From contig DVKC01000001.1 in the NCBI GenBank assembly GCA_018716295.1, positions 1 through 64,000 of the forward strand: 64,000 nucleotides of DNA, written 5' to 3'. Below, in pieces: positions 52,517-62,108 of the stretch. This DNA is from Candidatus Avimuribaculum pullicola. Lineage in GTDB: Bacteria > Bacteroidota > Bacteroidia > Bacteroidales > Muribaculaceae. Positions within the stretch are counted from its first letter, which is position 1. Every line of letters begins with the position of its first letter. The notes under the pieces are model-generated. The model worked only from the letters and a program-made list of their open reading frames with translations. It was not told the DNA's origin and made no database searches. Both the position numbers and the translations under genes were made by a program.

Positions 52517-52690
52517 CAGCCCCCTCCCGACCTCCCCCCGAAGGGGGAGGCTCACTGTTGCTCCTTTTGTGATTAACACCTTGCAGCCCACACGGTTACA
52601 ACCGATATAGGCGTGTATTTTGCTGTATTCCGCTGGATGTGTTGCGTGGCAGTGGGCCTCCCCCTTCGGGGGGAGGTCGGGAGGGGGCTG
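52517..52690. repeat. Inverted repeat with perfect 35-bp arms
   Basis: Arms 52517-52551 and 52656-52690 are exact reverse complements, CAGCCCCCTCCCGACC...AGGC in the left arm. The 104-bp centre is unique. It is the same family as 29926-30026. It lies between the 3' ends of two convergent genes and can act as terminator for both. Confidence 0.85.
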
Positions 52691-52694
52691 GGCT

Positions 52695-55493
52695 TTACTG
52701 CAACTTGGGGCGCAGGTAGCGGGCGGTGTAGCTTGATGGGCATTCGGCCACTTGCTCGGGTGTGCCGGTGCATACGACTTGTCCGCCGCCATTACCACCT
52801 TCAGGCCCCATGTCGATGATATGGTCGGCACACTTTATCACGTCCATGTTGTGTTCGATAATAAGCACGGTGTGTCCGTTTGCAATCAGGTGGTTGAACG
52901 ATTGCATCAGTGTGTTGATGTCGTGGAAGTGCAGCCCTGTGGTAGGTTCGTCAAAGATGAAGAGTGTCGGGGCTTGTGTTTCATTGCTCAAGAAATAGGC
53001 AAGTTTCACGCGCTGGTTTTCGCCGCCCGATAATGTTGACGATGTTTGCCCAAGTTTGATATAGCCTAACCCGACATCTTGCAAAGGCTTAAGCCGTTTT
53101 ACAATGCGCTTCTCGGTCGCGCCATTTCCTTGAGAGAAGAAGTCGATGGCTTCGGCAACGGTCATGTCGAGTATGTCGCTTATGTTTTTGTGGTTGTATT
53201 CCACTTCCAGGGCCGATTGGCTATAACGCTTGCCGTGGCAACTTTCGCATTGGAGCGTGATGTCGGCCATGAATTGCATTTCGATGGTGATTGTTCCGTC
53301 GCCCTTGCATTCCTCGCATCGCCCGCCTGGCGAGTTGAATGAGAAGTAACCGGCATTATAGCCCATCTGTTGCGACAATTGTTGCTCGGCATATAGTTTG
53401 CGTATTTCGTCGAAGGCTTTCAGGTATGTGGCTGCATTGCTGCGCGTCGATTTCCCCACGGGTGTTTGATCGACAAATTCCACAGCCTTTATCTTGTGCA
53501 GGTCGCCACACAATTCCGAGAATGCCCCGGGAGCGTCGCCGCCCTCGCCCAAGTGCCGCATCATTGCACGGTATAAAATGTCTTTAACCAATGTCGATTT
53601 GCCCGAGCCACTAACGCCAGTCACCACGGTCATTACGCCGAGTGGAAACTTGACATCTATGCCTTTCAGGTTGTTTTCCACTGCACCTTTCACCTCGATG
53701 TAGTCGCGCCATTTGCGGCGGAATGAGGGCACAGCTATTTGCATTTGTCCGTTGAGGTATTGAAGCGTGTAGCTGGTGGGTGCCGATGGCAGGTGCGCCA
53801 CATCGCCTTGGTATATGACTCGTCCGCCATTGCTGCCAGCCTCGGGGCCAATGTCGATGAGGTAATCGGCTGCGCGTATTATTTCCTCGTCATGTTCCAC
53901 CACAACCACGCTGTTGCCTATGTCGCGCAACGCTTTCAACACGCCTATAAGGCGGTCGGTATCGCGTGAATGCAGCCCGATACTCGGTTCGTCGAGGATA
54001 TAGAGCGACCCTACGAGGCTGCTGCCAAGCGAAGTGGCGAGGTTTATGCGCTGGCTCTCGCCGCCCGAGAGGGTTGACGATGTTCGGTCGAGCGTTAGGT
54101 AGTCAAGCCCGACATCGATTAGAAACTTGATGCGGTTGCGTATTTCCACAAGCAGCCTATGGGCCACGGTGCTGTCTTCGCCATCGAGCGAAAGAGCCAG
54201 AAACCACTTGTAAAGGTCGGCGACTGGCATTTTCACCAAGTCGGTTATACTCTTGCCATTGACAAGCACGTATGAGGCTTCTTTCTTGAGCCGGGTGCCG
54301 TGGCACTCGGGGCATAGAGTCTTGCCTCGGTAGCGGGCCAGCAGCACACGGTATTGTATTTCGTAGGATTTGCTTTCGATGTATTTGAAAAATCCGTCGA
54401 TACCCGGGAACAATTTGTTGCCATGCCAGAGCAATGATTTGTCCTCTTCCGATAGCTCATTGTAAGGTTTGTGTATCGGGAAGCCTTGCGGTGAGAAGAT
54501 TTTGATGAATTGGTTTTTCCATTCACCCATTTTTTCGCCGCGCCAGCAGAACACTGCGCCGTCATATACCGATAGGGCCTTGTTGGGAATTACGAGGTTC
54601 TCGTCGATGCCCACCACTTTGCCAAACCCCTCGCACACAGGGCAAGCCCCTATGGGGTTGTTGAAATTAAACATCAAGTCGGTCGGTTCATGGAATGTGA
54701 TGCCGTCGGCTTCGAAGCTGGTTGAAAATTCCATGTCGTGTACCGAGCCATTTTCCCACACTTTCACGCGGCACTTTCCGTGTCCTTCGAAAAATGCTGT
54801 TTCGATCGAATCGAGTAGCCGCATGTCGTCTTCGTGTGCGTGTGTCACAGCCATGCGGTCGATGAGCAGGTGGTAGCTGTCTGTGGCATTGCTGTCAATT
54901 TTGTCGGCATTTGCCGCCACGTCTTGTATTGCCACGAATGAACCTTGGTGTTCGAGCCGTGAATATCCCTCCTTGGTATATACGTCGAGTTGCTGGGCAA
55001 GAGTGCGTCCCTCGGGCAAGGCTATGTCAACAAGTAGTGCGAAGCGAGTGCCGTCGGCATATTGGTTTATTGCAGCCAAGACATCGGCAGGGGTGTGCTT
55101 TTTCACCACTTGGTGTGAAATGGGCGAAATGGTTTTCCCTATGCGGGAAAAGAGCAGCCGCAGGTAGTCGTATATTTCGGTTGATGTGCCTACGGTGCTG
55201 CGCGAGTTGCGCGTGTTCACCTTCTGTTCGATGGCGATTGCTGGCGGCAACCCCTTGATGAAGTCGCATTCAGGCTTAGGCATACGTCCAAGGAACAGAC
55301 GTGCGTATGACGAAAGGCTTTCGACATACCGCCGTTGGCCTTCGGCATAAAGGGTATCGAATGCCAGCGATGACTTTCCCGACCCCGATACGCCAGTTAT
55401 AACCACCAATTTCCCACGAGGTATGGTCAAGTCGATGTTTTTAAGATTGTTTACGCGTGCTCCCTTTATCTGTATGTCTTTTTCCGATGCCAT
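52695..55493 (-). CDS. uvrA: Excinuclease ABC subunit A
   Basis: The protein has 932 residues. It is the damage-recognition ATPase of nucleotide excision repair and acts as a dimer with UvrB. It has two ABC halves: Walker [16 protein letters not shown] near 33 and [15 protein letters not shown] near 629, with signatures [11 protein letters not shown] and [11 protein letters not shown]. Zinc modules: [10 protein letters not shown] with CPECHGTRL, and CEECKGDG with [10 protein letters not shown]. Normal length and intact. It has its own promoter (55517-55524). Confidence 0.97.
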   Translation of the reverse strand: MASEKDIQIKGARVNNLKNIDLTIPRGKLVVITGVSGSGKSSLAFDTLYAEGQRRYVESLSSYARLFLGRMPKPECDFIKGLPPAIAIEQKVNTRNSRSTVGTSTEIYDYLRLLFSRIGKTISPISHQVVKKHTPADVLAAINQYADGTRFALLVDIALPEGRTLAQQLDVYTKEGYSRLEHQGSFVAIQDVAANADKIDSNATDSYHLLIDRMAVTHAHEDDMRLLDSIETAFFEGHGKCRVKVWENGSVHDMEFSTSFEADGITFHEPTDLMFNFNNPIGACPVCEGFGKVVGIDENLVIPNKALSVYDGAVFCWRGEKMGEWKNQFIKIFSPQGFPIHKPYNELSEEDKSLLWHGNKLFPGIDGFFKYIESKSYEIQYRVLLARYRGKTLCPECHGTRLKKEASYVLVNGKSITDLVKMPVADLYKWFLALSLDGEDSTVAHRLLVEIRNRIKFLIDVGLDYLTLDRTSSTLSGGESQRINLATSLGSSLVGSLYILDEPSIGLHSRDTDRLIGVLKALRDIGNSVVVVEHDEEIIRAADYLIDIGPEAGSNGGRVIYQGDVAHLPSAPTSYTLQYLNGQMQIAVPSFRRKWRDYIEVKGAVENNLKGIDVKFPLGVMTVVTGVSGSGKSTLVKDILYRAMMRHLGEGGDAPGAFSELCGDLHKIKAVEFVDQTPVGKSTRSNAATYLKAFDEIRKLYAEQQLSQQMGYNAGYFSFNSPGGRCEECKGDGTITIEMQFMADITLQCESCHGKRYSQSALEVEYNHKNISDILDMTVAEAIDFFSQGNGATEKRIVKRLKPLQDVGLGYIKLGQTSSTLSGGENQRVKLAYFLSNETQAPTLFIFDEPTTGLHFHDINTLMQSFNHLIANGHTVLIIEHNMDVIKCADHIIDMGPEGGNGGGQVVCTGTPEQVAECPSSYTARYLRPKLQ

Positions 55494-55516
55494 TGTGTAG
55501 AAGTATAAAAAGCCTA

Positions 55517-55524
55517 CAAAGTTA
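55517..55524 (-). promoter_or_regulatory. -7 box of uvrA
   Basis: TAACTTTG on the minus strand, 24 bp before the start codon at 55493. Confidence 0.6.
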
Positions 55525-55621
55525 GTAATATTTTCCGTTAGAGTTTAATTCTGCGATTGCGCAAATTAAGTTTAAAACGTCATAGGGGGGGATTTGCCGA
55601 ACAGTCCCTATAAAAAAAACG

Positions 55622-55644
55622 GGGAACGCTTTGTGGGCGTTCCC
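55622..55644 (-). terminator. Terminator of ftsH
   Basis: GGGAACGC (55622-55629) pairs with GCGTTCCC (55637-55644); on the minus strand it is followed by a T-run (A-run at 55612-55619). Confidence 0.75.
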
Positions 55645-55658
55645 TGTTTTTATGCTGG

Positions 55659-57716
55659 TCATTTCGAGAAAGGTGGCGGGGTGGCAGGTGGCAATTGGTT
55701 CGGTTGCTGGTCGTTGCCATCCTGCGCTGGCTGTTGGCCGGCAGGTTGTTTTTCGGCCTCTTCGGTTTTGCGCTTTTTCTCGATTTCTTCGTTGATTTTC
55801 AAAATCTCGTCGGTGCGTGACACCCATGGGCGTTTGCCGAAGATGTGTTCTACATCGTCGGTGTATATCACTTCACGTGAGAGGAGCATGTCGGTGAGCT
55901 TTCCGTGTCCGTCGGCGTATGTTTGCAGCAATTGCTTGGCTCGGTTGTACTGCTCTTGTATAATTCTCGACACTTCCTCGTCGATGATGCGTGCGCGTTC
56001 CTCGCTATATGGTTTTGTGAAACCGTATGACTGCCCTGTTGAGTCGTAGTAACAAATATTAGGCAGCTTGTCGCTCATGCCGAAGTAAGCTACCATGGCG
56101 TATGCTTGCTTGGTGACACGTTCCAAGTCGTTGGCTGCGCCTGAAGAAATGTGTCCGAGGAACAATTCTTCGGCTGCGCGTCCGCCCAGTGTGGCGCACA
56201 TTTCGTCGAGCATGGCTTCGCTGGTGCTTATCTGCCTTTCTTCGGGCAGATACCAAGCTGCGCCAAGGGCCTTGCCGCGCGGCACGATGGTGACTTTCAC
56301 CAGCGGGTTGGCATATTGCAGATGCCAACTGATGGTGGCGTGTCCGGCCTCGTGTATGGCTATGGAGCGGCGTTCTTCCTCGGTGGTTATTACCGATTTC
56401 TTTTCAAGTCCGCCCACGATACGGTCAACGGCATCCATGAAGTCTTGTTTCTGCACATAGTTGTTTTTGCGGCGAGCAGCAATCAGTGCGGCCTCGTTGC
56501 ACACATTGGCAATGTCGGCACCCGAGAAGCCCGGAGTTTGTCGGGCGAGCAGGTCGATGTCAACACTGTCGTCTTTTTTGATATTCTTCAAGTGAACTTT
56601 GAATATCTCTTTGCGGCCGTTGAGGTCGGGCAGGTCAACGTAAATCTGGCGGTCGAAACGTCCGGCACGGAGCAACGCCTTGTCGAGAATGTCGGCGCGG
56701 TTGGTAGCTGCGAGTATTATCACGCCGCTGTTTGTGCCGAAACCGTCCATCTCGGTGAGCAGCTGGTTGAGTGTGTTTTCGCGTTCATCGTTAGCTCCCA
56801 TGTTGGGATTTTTGCCGCGGGCACGACCCACAGCATCGATTTCGTCGATGAACACAATGCATGGAGCTTTTTCCTTGGCTTGCCTGAAGAGGTCGCGCAC
56901 ACGCGATGCACCCACGCCCACAAACATCTCAACGAAGTCGGAACCCGACATGGAGAAGAATGGCACGTTGGCTTCGCCAGCCACAGCCTTTGCCAGCAAT
57001 GTTTTACCAGTTCCCGGAGGGCCCACGAGTAGTGCGCCCTTTGGAATTTTTCCGCCAAGTTCGGTGTATTTTTGTGGAGTCTTTAAGAAATCGACAATTT
57101 CGGCAACTTCGGTTTTTGCCTCTTGCAGTCCGGCAACGTCGTTGAAAGTCACGCGGGTGCTATTGTCCTTATCGAAGAGTTTGGCTCTCGATTTTCCCAC
57201 GCTGAACACGCCTCCGGCACCTGAGCCTCCACCCATGCCGCCCGACATGCGGCGCATGAATATGTACCATATTGCCACAAGCAGCAATATTGGCCACAGG
57301 CTCCACAAGAAGCCGCCGAAGTCGCTCCCTTTCTCATACTTGACGTTGCCCTTGAACGAGCCGGCTTCACGCCATTTGTCGATATTCTCTTCGAGCTTGT
57401 CGGCCGAAGGGATTTGTGTCATGATGCGGGCTTGGGCAGATGTTTCCTTGGTGTAGTCGGGGAACACTTCTTTGGCGATAGAGTCGGTCAGCACGCCCTC
57501 GGCCACGCCTTTGTTGGAAATAACCACGATGTCGCTCACACCGCCTTTTTGCACGTATTTTTCAAATTGCGTCCAATCGACTTCTTTCGTGTAGCTCTCG
57601 TTGTTGAGCATGTATATTCCCAGCAGTACGGCCAAAATAATGGCGTATAGCCAAAATATGTTAAACTTTGGCATTTTTAGCTTTGGAGCTTCGTTATTAT
57701 TGGGTTGGTTGCTCAT
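55659..57716 (-). CDS. ftsH: ATP-dependent zinc metalloprotease FtsH
   Basis: The protein has 685 residues. It is a membrane-anchored AAA+ protease that removes damaged membrane proteins and short-lived regulators. There are two membrane helices: about 20-37 ([20 protein letters not shown]) and 130-148 ([15 protein letters not shown]). Walker [14 protein letters not shown] is near 232, Walker [12 protein letters not shown] follows, the second region of homology has [22 protein letters not shown], and the zinc site HEAGH is near 457. The C-terminal 40 residues are a Gln/Pro-rich tail usual in Bacteroidetes. It is co-directional with rsfS upstream (37 bp), a pair conserved in the phylum. Confidence 0.97.
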   Translation of the reverse strand: MSNQPNNNEAPKLKMPKFNIFWLYAIILAVLLGIYMLNNESYTKEVDWTQFEKYVQKGGVSDIVVISNKGVAEGVLTDSIAKEVFPDYTKETSAQARIMTQIPSADKLEENIDKWREAGSFKGNVKYEKGSDFGGFLWSLWPILLLVAIWYIFMRRMSGGMGGGSGAGGVFSVGKSRAKLFDKDNSTRVTFNDVAGLQEAKTEVAEIVDFLKTPQKYTELGGKIPKGALLVGPPGTGKTLLAKAVAGEANVPFFSMSGSDFVEMFVGVGASRVRDLFRQAKEKAPCIVFIDEIDAVGRARGKNPNMGANDERENTLNQLLTEMDGFGTNSGVIILAATNRADILDKALLRAGRFDRQIYVDLPDLNGRKEIFKVHLKNIKKDDSVDIDLLARQTPGFSGADIANVCNEAALIAARRKNNYVQKQDFMDAVDRIVGGLEKKSVITTEEERRSIAIHEAGHATISWHLQYANPLVKVTIVPRGKALGAAWYLPEERQISTSEAMLDEMCATLGGRAAEELFLGHISSGAANDLERVTKQAYAMVAYFGMSDKLPNICYYDSTGQSYGFTKPYSEERARIIDEEVSRIIQEQYNRAKQLLQTYADGHGKLTDMLLSREVIYTDDVEHIFGKRPWVSRTDEILKINEEIEKKRKTEEAEKQPAGQQPAQDGNDQQPNQLPPATPPPFSK

Positions 57717-57753
57717 AGATGACCAGGTGTTAGTTTAATGGAAAAGAGTTGTG

Positions 57754-58113
57754 TCAGTCCAAGTCGGGAACTTCGGTTATGGAAGCGTCGCTCCATAATT
57801 GTTCCAAGTTGTAGCGTTCACGATACTCAGGCAAGAATATATGTACATAAATCGTGCCATAGTCGATTACTATCCATTGTGAATTTTCATATCCGTCGTA
57901 GTTGAAAGGCTTCACACCGCCGTTGATGCGCACGTATTCCCTTATGCTGTCGGCGATTGACGAAACGTGCATGGTTGAAGTGCCTTGGCAAATAATGAAA
58001 TTTTGTGTGGCAACGTTTTCGATGTCGCTCAGGTTTACGAGCGTGATTTTCTTGCCTTTACGTTCTTGGATACCCTCGATGATATAGTCTTGCAATTGTT
58101 TTTTTTCTGTCAT
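57754..58113 (-). CDS. rsfS: Ribosomal silencing factor RsfS
   Basis: The protein has 119 residues from MTEKKQLQDYIIEGIQ; the frame is open upstream, but the promoter at 58141-58148 and family length (about 110-120) fix this start. It binds uL14 and blocks joining of ribosomal subunits during starvation. Signature residues: KKITLVNLSDIENVATQNFIICQG-type core, then WIVIDYGTIYVHIFLPEYRERYNLEQLWSDA. It probably shares a transcript with ftsH. Confidence 0.93.
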   Translation of the reverse strand: MTEKKQLQDYIIEGIQERKGKKITLVNLSDIENVATQNFIICQGTSTMHVSSIADSIREYVRINGGVKPFNYDGYENSQWIVIDYGTIYVHIFLPEYRERYNLEQLWSDASITEVPDLD

Positions 58114-58140
58114 ATATGTATTATAGTGCGAATTATCGTG

Positions 58141-58148
58141 CAAAGTTA
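58141..58148 (-). promoter_or_regulatory. -7 box of rsfS-ftsH
   Basis: TAACTTTG on the minus strand, 28 bp before the rsfS start codon. It rules out the longer start at 58215. Confidence 0.65.
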
Positions 58149-58219
58149 GTGCATAGCTTCGTGAAAACCATGAAGTTGGTTTTAAAAAATGTTCAAAAAG
58201 GTGGCTGTGTGCCACAGTC

Positions 58220-58810
58220 TTACCGTATGCCCAGTAGTCGGTGTGTCTGTAGCGAGAGTCGCCAGCGTGGGTCGCGCATCACGGCTTGGATGGTAAGTTC
58301 GATGTTGTGCAGCCGCGTGTTGTCGTCGTCGCAGTAGCATGGTTGCAAGAAGTAGTGCCGTGCTTGTATGTCGAAATACTGGTCGAGTGGCTGCCCGGTG
58401 TAAACCACTTTCAGCTCGTCGCAGTTGTCGATTACGAGCGGGAATGCCTCGCCGCCCGGGTATGCACCTTTGGGCGACAGTGTCACCCAGTCGAGGTTGT
58501 CGGGCAGCATGTTTGTGCCGTTGGTTTCTATTGCAATGCGTTTGCCAGTCAAGTGCTTGAGCATTGCAACGAAGTCGTGGTCGATAAATAGCGAAGGCTC
58601 GCCGCCAGTCAGCACGACAAGGGGTGCGAGCGGGTATTGCATGATTTCGTTTACAATTTCGCGCTCGGTCATTACCGTGCCTTCGTTGTGCTGCGTGTCG
58701 CAAAAGTTGCATTGCAGGTTGCAGCCCGAGAAACGGACGAACACCGCCGCCGTGCCTGTGTTGTAGCCCTCGCCTTGCAGCGAGTGGAATATTTCGTTGA
58801 TTCGTTTCAC
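58220..58810 (-). CDS. queE: 7-carboxy-7-deazaguanine synthase QueE
   Basis: The protein has 196 residues. It is a radical-SAM enzyme converting 6-carboxytetrahydropterin to 7-carboxy-7-deazaguanine, step 3 of queuosine precursor synthesis. FHSLQGEGYNTGTAAVFVRF precedes the cluster motif CNLQCNFC near 31-38, and GGEPSLF and ETNGTNMLP bind SAM. Typical length. It is separated from queD by one base, so it is translationally coupled. Confidence 0.94.
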   Translation of the reverse strand: MKRINEIFHSLQGEGYNTGTAAVFVRFSGCNLQCNFCDTQHNEGTVMTEREIVNEIMQYPLAPLVVLTGGEPSLFIDHDFVAMLKHLTGKRIAIETNGTNMLPDNLDWVTLSPKGAYPGGEAFPLVIDNCDELKVVYTGQPLDQYFDIQARHYFLQPCYCDDDNTRLHNIELTIQAVMRDPRWRLSLQTHRLLGIR

Positions 58811-58811
58811 C

Positions 58812-59144
58812 CTATTCGTCGATGTAAGTGGCTATGTTGTTTTCCGATTCCTGCACGTCGGCTCGGTAGCATTGTGGGATTGAATCGACAATCCATCGGG
58901 CTATGTTCTCGGCTGTCGGGTTGAAAGGCAACACGTCGTTGAGGTTTTTGTGGTCGAGTTGTCCTAATATTTCTTGCTTGATATGCGAGAAGTCACACAC
59001 CATTCCATCGGCGTTGAGCGTTGCGGCCCGGCAATATACCGTTATGCGCCAGTTGTGCCCGTGCAACGAAGTGCATTTGCTCGGATAGCTGAGTGCAAGG
59101 CAATGGCTTGCAGCTATTTCCATTGTTTTCTGTATGTAATACAT
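58812..59144 (-). CDS. queD: 6-carboxy-5,6,7,8-tetrahydropterin synthase QueD
   Basis: The protein has 110 residues. It converts dihydroneopterin triphosphate to 6-carboxytetrahydropterin. Zinc ligands are in ASHCLAL and LHGHNW; the catalytic Cys is in SKCTSLHGH near 24. DFSHIK and LDHKNLND are also conserved. It is the second step of the pathway, lying between queC and queE on one transcript. Confidence 0.94.
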   Translation of the reverse strand: MYYIQKTMEIAASHCLALSYPSKCTSLHGHNWRITVYCRAATLNADGMVCDFSHIKQEILGQLDHKNLNDVLPFNPTAENIARWIVDSIPQCYRADVQESENNIATYIDE

Positions 59145-59191
59145 AGGTTGGTGTCGATTATGTATGTTGTTTGGGATAATTCAGTCGGGTA

Positions 59192-59845
59192 TTAATTTTC
59201 ATATTCGGTGGGGTCGTCAATGCCGGCATCGTGCAGGGCTTCCTTGCGCTCGACGCAAGTGCCGCACTTGCCGCAGTGCCGTTCTCCCCCCTTGTAGCAT
59301 GAGTAGGTGAGTGCATAGTCCATGCCTATGGCTTTGCCACGGCGGGCAATGTCGGTCTTGGTGATGCTTGTGTAGGGGGCAAGGATAGTGACACCGTCGT
59401 ATGTGCCATTTTGCATGGCTTGCGACATGGCATCGATGAATTGCGGGCGGCAATCGGGGTAAATGGCATGGTCGCCGCTGTGGTTGGCAATCATCACATA
59501 TTTCAGCCCGTTGCTTTCGGCCAGCCCACATGCAATGGCCAGCATTATGCCGTTACGGAACGGTACTACTGTGGAGCGCATGTTCTCGTCGGTGTAGTGC
59601 CCTTCGGGAATGGCATCGGCACCCGATAGGAGCGAACTGTTGAAATACTCTCCCATGAATGTCAGTGGGATAATGATATGGCGAATGCCCAATTGCTTGC
59701 AATTGGCGGCGGCGCAGCCTATTTCGCGCTTGTTGTGGTTAGCACCGTAGTCAAATGTCACGGCTATTGCTATCCTGTGGTGGTATTCGTGCAGGAGAGT
59801 GGTTGAGTCCATTCCTCCCGACAGGACGATTATCGAGTCTTTCAT
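59192..59845 (-). CDS. queC: 7-cyano-7-deazaguanine synthase QueC
   Basis: The protein has 217 residues. It uses ATP and ammonia to make preQ0 from 7-carboxy-7-deazaguanine. The PP-loop LSGGMDSTTLL is at the start. Four zinc Cys lie in CYKGGERHCGKCGTC near 190-204. It begins 16 bp after the queF stop, so the cluster is transcribed as queF-queC-queD-queE. Confidence 0.95.
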   Translation of the reverse strand: MKDSIIVLSGGMDSTTLLHEYHHRIAIAVTFDYGANHNKREIGCAAANCKQLGIRHIIIPLTFMGEYFNSSLLSGADAIPEGHYTDENMRSTVVPFRNGIMLAIACGLAESNGLKYVMIANHSGDHAIYPDCRPQFIDAMSQAMQNGTYDGVTILAPYTSITKTDIARRGKAIGMDYALTYSCYKGGERHCGKCGTCVERKEALHDAGIDDPTEYEN

Positions 59846-59861
59846 ATTGCTTGTCGTGTAA

Positions 59862-60332
59862 TTATGAATTTCTGAACGATGCGAGTAAGCGTTGCTTTAC
59901 CATGTCTTGGTGTTCGGCATCGCCATAGTTGGCAAATGGATATATTGAAATCCCACCGCGAGGCATGAATATGCCCACAACCTCCAGGTAGCGTGGTTCC
60001 ATCAGCTTGACGAGGTCTTTCATGATTATGTTCACGCAGTCTTCGTGGAAGTCGCCGTGGTTGCGGAAACTGAAGAGATATAGCTTCAGGCTTTTGCTTT
60101 CCACCATGCGCTCGCGCGGGATGTAGTTTATGATTATTTTCCCGAAGTCGGGTTGTCCCGTCTTGGGGCATAATGTGGTGAATTCAGGGCAATTGAATGT
60201 CACGAGATATTCGTTTTCGGGGTGTTTGTTGGGAAATGTTTCGAGTAGGCCAGGGTTGTAGTCGTTCCCGTAGGTTGTGCCTTGGTTCCCCAGCAGGGTC
60301 ACTTCGCGCAGTTCGTCGTCGGTTCTTGGCAT
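59862..60332 (-). CDS. queF: preQ0 reductase QueF (type I)
   Basis: The protein has 156 residues from [12 protein letters not shown]; the frame is open to 60452, but that part is intergenic and carries the tRNA-Thr terminator. It reduces preQ0 to preQ1 with NADPH. The nucleophile Cys is in [13 protein letters not shown] near 56-60, and the NADPH motif [20 protein letters not shown] is intact. Unimodular length. It opens the queuosine operon. I see no preQ1 riboswitch in the 74-bp leader. Confidence 0.94.
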   Translation of the reverse strand: MPRTDDELREVTLLGNQGTTYGNDYNPGLLETFPNKHPENEYLVTFNCPEFTTLCPKTGQPDFGKIIINYIPRERMVESKSLKLYLFSFRNHGDFHEDCVNIIMKDLVKLMEPRYLEVVGIFMPRGGISIYPFANYGDAEHQDMVKQRLLASFRNS

Positions 60333-60406
60333 ATTTTGTGATGTTTTATATGAGTTATCGGTGTAAATAAAAATTAAAAGCCTCTTGAAGTGAAATTGCA
60401 AAAAAT

Positions 60407-60442
60407 GAGGGCGGCCGACCTGTTCTTGGTGGCTGCCCCCTC
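60407..60442 (-). terminator. Terminator of tRNA-Thr
   Basis: GAGGG-c-GGC (60407-60415) pairs with GCC-CCCTC (60435-60442) with one bulge; on the minus strand it is followed by ATTTTTT. It separates the tRNA from queF. Confidence 0.6.
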
Positions 60443-60453
60443 TTTTCTCCATG

Positions 60454-60526
60454 AGCCGCGAATGGGACTCGAACCCATGACCTTTTCGTTACGAATGAAA
60501 TGCTCTACCAACTGAGCTATTGCGGC
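60454..60526 (-). tRNA. tRNA-Thr (anticodon CGT)
   Basis: This 73-nt tRNA has a clear D-arm (GCTC...GAGC), T-arm (ATGGG TTCGAGT CCCAT) and loop TTCGTAA with anticodon CGT. CCA is not encoded. Two pairs are non-canonical: A6-C67 in the acceptor (GCCGCAA with TCGCGGC) and A31-C39 at the bottom of the anticodon stem. The -7 box TACCTTTG is at 60559-60566. Confidence 0.88.
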
Positions 60527-60558
60527 TTTAGCGCATCGCTAAGATGCTTTTGCGACTG

Positions 60559-60566
60559 CAAAGGTA
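60559..60566 (-). promoter_or_regulatory. -7 box of tRNA-Thr
   Basis: TACCTTTG on the minus strand, 33 bp before the tRNA 5' end. Confidence 0.6.
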
Positions 60567-62015
60567 CTAATTATTTTCGAATAACCTACTATAATATAGC
60601 TTTAATTTTGCATTTTCTAAGTCGAGCTTCACAATCGATGGCCTTTCCATAGCTGGCTTGACCTCGATGATTGAAGATGAGGAGGAACTTTGCGAACCGT
60701 AGTAGTAACCATAGTAGAGGTAGTACATCCAAGTTGAGTAGTCGAATCCTCCTGTGTCGCTGTCGCTATCGGTAAGGACATCTATCGGGGTGAGCGAGAA
60801 TACGCAATCCTCTTCTTCGGCTACGCCATCTTTCTCTTCGAGCAGGTTGAGGAAGTATTGGCGCATTTCGGAGAATACATAACAGTCTTTGGTGCCATCA
60901 TATTGGGCGTAGAATGAGGTTTCATTGTCGGGAACATTGGTTTTCGACAAGAATTCATTTTTCTTTGCCGCAGGTATAAGCAACAAGTACTCGGGCGGGC
61001 CGATTTTGCGGTCGTTGACCAGTTCCACGGCGGGGATTTCAAGGCTTACGCTGTTGAACACTGTTTGTGCCTCGGTATCGTTGCGGTAACGGTCAAGAAT
61101 TTCCTGCACAGGCAATGTGATTGTCACATCGTATGCTGCCGGGGTTTGGACGATTGCTTCGCCATTAGCCACCATCTCTTTTACTGAATCGCTGATGTCG
61201 AGCCTGAGGTTGTTGTTCGACAATACTTCCTCGGTCGAAGCCATGTAGCTATACGTGAGGTTGTAGGTGGTGTCGGTGTCTTCGGTGTGTATCTCCTTGC
61301 GGCAGTAAACCTTGAATTGTGTGCTGCTAATGTTGGTTACACGTCCCGAGCCGAAAGTGGTGGTGACGTATATGCCAGGGAAGAAATCCTCGAATGTGGC
61401 GGGGTCGCGGAATATCTCGGGGTCGCTCATGAACTTGTTGAAGATGTCGGCAGCCACACTGCGGTCAACTTTGACCGAAAATTCGCGGTAACCTCCATCG
61501 TCAAGGTCTGAAGCTATCGAGTCGGCGGCACTCAATGCCGTTGCCGAGAATGAGGCGGAGCCTAATATGTCGTTACTGTCGTAATATCCTGTAGGGTCAA
61601 ACGAGCTGTTGATGGGGCGGGGCAGTGGCTTTGACAGCTTGTAAACCGTGGCCCTCATCGGGGTAATGCTGTCGCCTGTGTAGCCGCCTATGGGTAGTTG
61701 GAACACGAAGCAACAACTGTCGATTTCATTTGCTGTGATGTACGATGTGTCAATTGGCCACGCCGGCATCATTTGCGACACGAAGTCGGAAGTCAGTTTG
61801 CCGTAATTGTCGGCTTGTATCACGCCCAGCAGTTGAGTCAGTGTGCGGGCTGGCAATGTGTTGTTTATGGTTGTGTAGCCAGTGACACTGAAAGATGAGT
61901 CTTTTACCACCTCGGTGCGGGTGGCTGTCAATGACGATCCTATGCCAGTTTCGGAACAGGAATGAATTGCAAGCAGCACTATGGCTGCCACAAACGACAT
62001 GATAACTTTTCTCAT
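60567..62015 (-). CDS. DUF4270 family lipoprotein
   Basis: The protein has 482 residues. The signal peptide ends in a lipobox (LLAIHSCSET, Cys near 20). The body matches DUF4270 of Bacteroidetes: GIGSSLTATRTEVVKDSSF, then LGVIQADNYGKLTSDFVSQMMP, with mainly beta structure. A Ser-rich stretch (SSSSSSII) near the end precedes a short helical tail. The function is unknown; probably outer-membrane-anchored. It follows the glycogen/starch synthase gene at 93 bp, a neighbour pair I recall in Bacteroides, so they may share a transcript. Confidence 0.88.
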   Translation of the reverse strand: MRKVIMSFVAAIVLLAIHSCSETGIGSSLTATRTEVVKDSSFSVTGYTTINNTLPARTLTQLLGVIQADNYGKLTSDFVSQMMPAWPIDTSYITANEIDSCCFVFQLPIGGYTGDSITPMRATVYKLSKPLPRPINSSFDPTGYYDSNDILGSASFSATALSAADSIASDLDDGGYREFSVKVDRSVAADIFNKFMSDPEIFRDPATFEDFFPGIYVTTTFGSGRVTNISSTQFKVYCRKEIHTEDTDTTYNLTYSYMASTEEVLSNNNLRLDISDSVKEMVANGEAIVQTPAAYDVTITLPVQEILDRYRNDTEAQTVFNSVSLEIPAVELVNDRKIGPPEYLLLIPAAKKNEFLSKTNVPDNETSFYAQYDGTKDCYVFSEMRQYFLNLLEEKDGVAEEEDCVFSLTPIDVLTDSDSDTGGFDYSTWMYYLYYGYYYGSQSSSSSSIIEVKPAMERPSIVKLDLENAKLKLYYSRLFENN

Positions 62016-62108
62016 TGGTGTGTTTTGATTGTGTAGTTTGCGAAGTCGCTTTTTCTACACGTGGTGTGCGGCTCTTGGCTTTGTTGTGCCAGTGGAGGCT
62101 ACCACGTT

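Noticed and set aside
57754-58215. Longer RsfS starting at 58215
   Set aside because: The -7 promoter box at 58141-58148 lies inside the extension, and the added 34 residues do not fit the family.
60333-60406. preQ1 riboswitch in front of queF
   Set aside because: The short AT-rich leader shows no C-rich loop plus A-rich tail pseudoknot of the preQ1-I type and no other convincing aptamer.
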